A stretch of 10,686 bases of DNA from Bondarzewia mesenterica (Eukaryota; Basidiomycota; Agaricomycetes; Russulales; Bondarzewiaceae): the NCBI GenBank assembly GCA_004802705.1, contig SGPL01000045.1, forward strand, positions 90,193 to 100,878, read 5' to 3'. The translations under genes and the position numbers were made by a program. This document shows positions 8,701 to 10,686 of the stretch, in pieces. How positions within the stretch are numbered: the first letter of the stretch is position 1; each line of letters begins with the position of its first letter. Under the pieces are notes generated by a model. The model was not told the origin of the DNA. It searched no databases and saw only the letters and a list, made by a program, of their open reading frames with translations.

Positions 8701-10686
8701 ACGCTGCGCAGTACGACGATCATTCCTTTTCGAGCAGTCCAATTCAAGGCGACGATGCGTCGCCGACGACGTTCACCGGTTCGCAGACGGCGAGACGCCT
8801 CCTCGATAAGGGTGTCGCTGGTCATCCCGCGACTGATTCACCCTTGTCGAGCTCATTACCTTCGCCGTCGCCGCTGGACGGCGCCGGTGGCGAGTTCATG
8901 GCGTCTGTCGGACCACGAGCCAACTCAGAGCTGGGGCATTATCCTGATCTGGCCCATGCGCAATCCCAGGCTAAATTGGATCCGCGCGTGGCTGCAGGTT
9001 CGGGCTCAGGGCGTACTTCGAGTTCCAGGCATCCTCAGCCGCCACCGGATCGCTCACGGCAGCGACACAATCATCGCACATCGTATCACCCTACCCTCAA
9101 CCCTGTCAGATCGTCCCCTCCTTCCCCGCAGGCGTCCCATGAGCGAGAACGCGCGCCATCGCCAGACTCAGGCCAGGGCCAGAGCACGCCGAGGGTGCAG
9201 GACATGAACAGCAAGGTGAAGATTTCGGGGCCCATGAACGGTGCTTTCATCCCTGCGGGCTACAAATTTGGTGCCAAAGACGCGCCGCCAGAGTCCTCCC
9301 CTTCGCACGAGCGACGTGAAAAGGCGAAGTCGCGCATGTTTTGGGCCTTTGGGCGTCCAGGAGGTGAGCGTCTTCTCTTCCTTCTTGTCCAAACCTTGTT
9401 TCTAAGTTCACGATGACGTCGATGTGCTGGCAGCAGACAAGCAACCCGCTGTTACACACGTTCCTCGGGCGGTGTTTGGCGTCAGCATCGAGGAATCGTT
9501 GGAGGTTGCCGAGATCGCCACTTTGCCTGCTATTGTGTTTCGTTGTATACGATACCTTGAGGAAAAGAAGGCAGAACAGGAGGAAGGCATCTATCGATTG
9601 AGTGGCAGTTCTGCTGTGATTAAGAGTCTTAAAGATAGATTCAATACTGGTGCGTTTCATTCGTTCAGACGTTTGTATGTCATCCGGTTCTGATGACGTG
9701 GTTATCGTGTGTTAGAGGGCGACGTAGACTTGCTGGCCTCTAACGAGTACTGGGACCCGCACGCTATCGCTGGACTGTTGAAGAGCTTCTTCCGCGAGTT
9801 GCCGGCCAGCATCCTGACGCGCGAGCTGCACCTGCAGTTCCTCGCAGTTATGGGTGTGTTTTTTCCCTCTCCGAATGCCCCATCAGACCCTGATGATATC
9901 ATTCGCCTATTTCATATGCAGACCTGTACGATCCGCAAGAAAGAATCAAAGAGCTCTCTAGCCTCATCTCAAAGCTTCCGATAGCAAACTATAGCCTTCT
10001 CCGCGCGCTGACGGCACACCTCATCCTGATCGTCCAGAACGCGAACGTGAACAAGATGACGATGCGCAACGTCGGGATCGTGTTCAGCCCGACACTGGGC
10101 ATCCCTGCGGGCGTGTTCAGTCTGATGCTCGCAGAATTCAACCGCGTGTTCAACGTCGAGGACGACTCGGCGCAGACGGAGGAGTGGGACGTCGACGAGA
10201 AGGGCGATGAGACCGTGCGGAAGCGAGAGGCGGGGGCGGACACGATGCGTCGCAACAGTCGCCAGTATTCGGACGCGGCGGCAGACCAGCTGCTGGGGTT
10301 ATCTGGGAGGAAGCTCTCTGGTGCGTCATCTGTTTCCCCCACGCCCTATCTCCTGTTCCTGTGCTTCTTTGCACCGTGAACCTTGAATTCTTGAACCTTG
10401 AACCCTGGAGACTGACGAGGACCCTTCGGGCACTTTAGCGCAAGACGACAGTCCATCGGACGATGGCGAAGAATTGTCCGTGCATGACGAGAGCGGGACG
10501 GAAGCGACGACGGAGAACGATGGCGCGGCTGGGTCTTCGAACGGATCGAGCCCGTCGCCCGACGCAGCGTCGTCGTCGTCGCATCCGCTCTCACGGGCGT
10601 CGCATTTGGCGGCGACGAGGGGCCTCAACATCACTACCGGGAGCGACACGCGACGGCACAGTCGGATCATGGGCTTGCCTGCGTCG
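5785..10686 (+). CDS. BEM3: BEM3-like Rho/Cdc42 GTPase-activating protein (PX-PH-RhoGAP), 3' end beyond the window
   Basis: Predicted to speed GTP hydrolysis by Cdc42/Rho GTPases at membranes, acting in polarity and budding or hyphal growth. Exons: 5785-6325, 6503-7854, 7928-8149, 8211-9363, 9434-9649, 9716-9853, 9922-10320, 10439-10686. They give 4269 nt (1423 codons), open at the right edge. Coiled coil about 73-148; Ser/Pro-rich linker with an acidic stretch (LDLDLDDEED, about 404-413); PX about 545-663; PH about 671-783 (GYLTKRGKNFGGWKTRFF start); RhoGAP about 1103-1290; Ser-rich tail with RRHSRIMGLP. ATG 5785 has a good context (G at -3, G at +4). All introns are 61-177 nt, GT..AG, phases consistent. 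The yeast protein is about 1,130 residues; long linkers make this one larger. Intron 4 and 7 acceptors are the least certain borders. Confidence 0.93.
7590..8442 (+). other. PX and PH domain-coding exons of BEM3
   Basis: The PX domain spans the end of exon 2 and the start of exon 3 (TRIQVTNSTI.. to ..YNDEIIAFLTSDI); intron 2 (7855-7927) falls inside it at DQRK|AVLEYY. The PH domain begins at KEGYLTKRGKN in exon 3, is cut by intron 3 (8150-8210) after LEYFES, and ends with RDNWVDVLVRYV in exon 4. The tryptophan of the last PH helix is present. The basic beta1-beta2 segment (K..GGWKTRFF) fits phosphoinositide binding. The tandem arrangement is the BEM3 signature and directs the protein to membranes. 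Confidence 0.88.
9364..9433 (+). other. BEM3 intron 4 with tandem CAGCAG acceptor
   Basis: The donor is GTGAGC. The 3' end is CAGCAG (9431-9436), so the next exon may start at 9434 (adds Ala) or 9437 (Ala lost); both keep frame. A further acceptor, TTCTAAG ending at 9406, would also keep frame and add nine residues (eight of them before the Ala), but would leave a 43-nt intron. I prefer 9434. Confidence 0.6.
9434..10167 (+). other. RhoGAP domain-coding exons of BEM3 with arginine finger
   Basis: Exons 5-7 encode VFGVSIEESLEV, then EGIYRLSGSS, where Arg1144 (CGA, 9595-9597) is the expected catalytic arginine finger. These are followed by FNTEGDVDLL across intron 5, AGLLKSFFRELP with the conserved Lys, and MTMRNVGIVFSPTL with the conserved Asn. 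Introns 5 (9650-9715) and 6 (9854-9921) are both phase 1 and rejoin family-typical sequence exactly. All key residues are present, so an active GAP is expected. Confidence 0.92.
10321..10438 (+). other. BEM3 intron 7, acceptor uncertain, with a short tandem repeat
   Basis: The donor GTGCGT after ..GRKLS is clear. Phase 1 requires the acceptor TTTAG ending at 10438; the alternative GGAG at 10410 leads at once to a stop. A direct repeat of GAACCTT/GAATTCTT-type units (about 10378-10405) lies just before the acceptor. Sequence 10411-10438 is also open in the downstream frame and looks coding-like, so a different donor cannot be excluded. Confidence 0.55.
10570..10581 (+). repeat. (TCG)4 run encoding poly-Ser in the BEM3 tail
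   Basis: Four TCG units in the reading frame encode SSSS within the Ser-rich, low-complexity C-terminal tail, between the RhoGAP domain and the RRHSRIMGLP motif. It is short and would be expected to vary in length between strains. Confidence 0.75.

Noticed and set aside
1..10686. Transposon, CRISPR, tRNA or rRNA content
   Set aside because: No terminal inverted repeats, spaced repeat arrays, transposase-like frames or RNA gene signatures were seen.

Overview
This is eukaryotic nuclear DNA from a filamentous or dimorphic fungus, most likely a basidiomycete. Both genes are cut by many short introns (52-121 nt, typical GT..AG borders), coding exons are moderately GC-rich, and the two protein families have the fungal form. 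There is no operon, prokaryotic mobile element or CRISPR array. Single unread bases (N) are scattered over about the first 1.43 kb only, which suggests a low-quality read end.

Layout: (1) positions 1-456 are the 3' flank of the left gene, with no gene I can support. (2) Positions 457-4348 on the minus strand hold a complete bacterial-type (SdaA/SdaB-like, iron-sulfur) L-serine dehydratase. It looks like fragments in any single frame. Splicing 23 exons restores one 647-residue open protein that carries the family motifs in order and an arginine-rich, mitochondrial-presequence-like N-terminus. Exons and introns sum exactly to the span (1944 + 1948 nt). The gene includes a 7-nt and a 9-nt microexon and a last coding exon of 4 nt. 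(3) Positions 4349-5784 are a divergent intergenic region of about 1.4 kb with pyrimidine-rich tracts near its right end. (4) Positions 5785-10686 on the plus strand hold a BEM3-type Rho GTPase-activating protein: coiled coil, acidic stretch, PX, PH, RhoGAP and a Ser-rich tail. I read 8 exons, 1423 codons, still open at the window edge.

The two genes are head to head. One is amino-acid catabolism (L-serine to pyruvate plus ammonia); the other is cell-polarity signalling (switching off Cdc42/Rho GTPases at membranes). I see no functional link apart from the shared upstream region. I do not see a previously undescribed system. The most unusual content is the splicing architecture of the dehydratase: its C-terminal cysteine, the counterpart of the self-ligating cysteine in the bacterial enzyme, depends on a split codon and a 4-nt exon.
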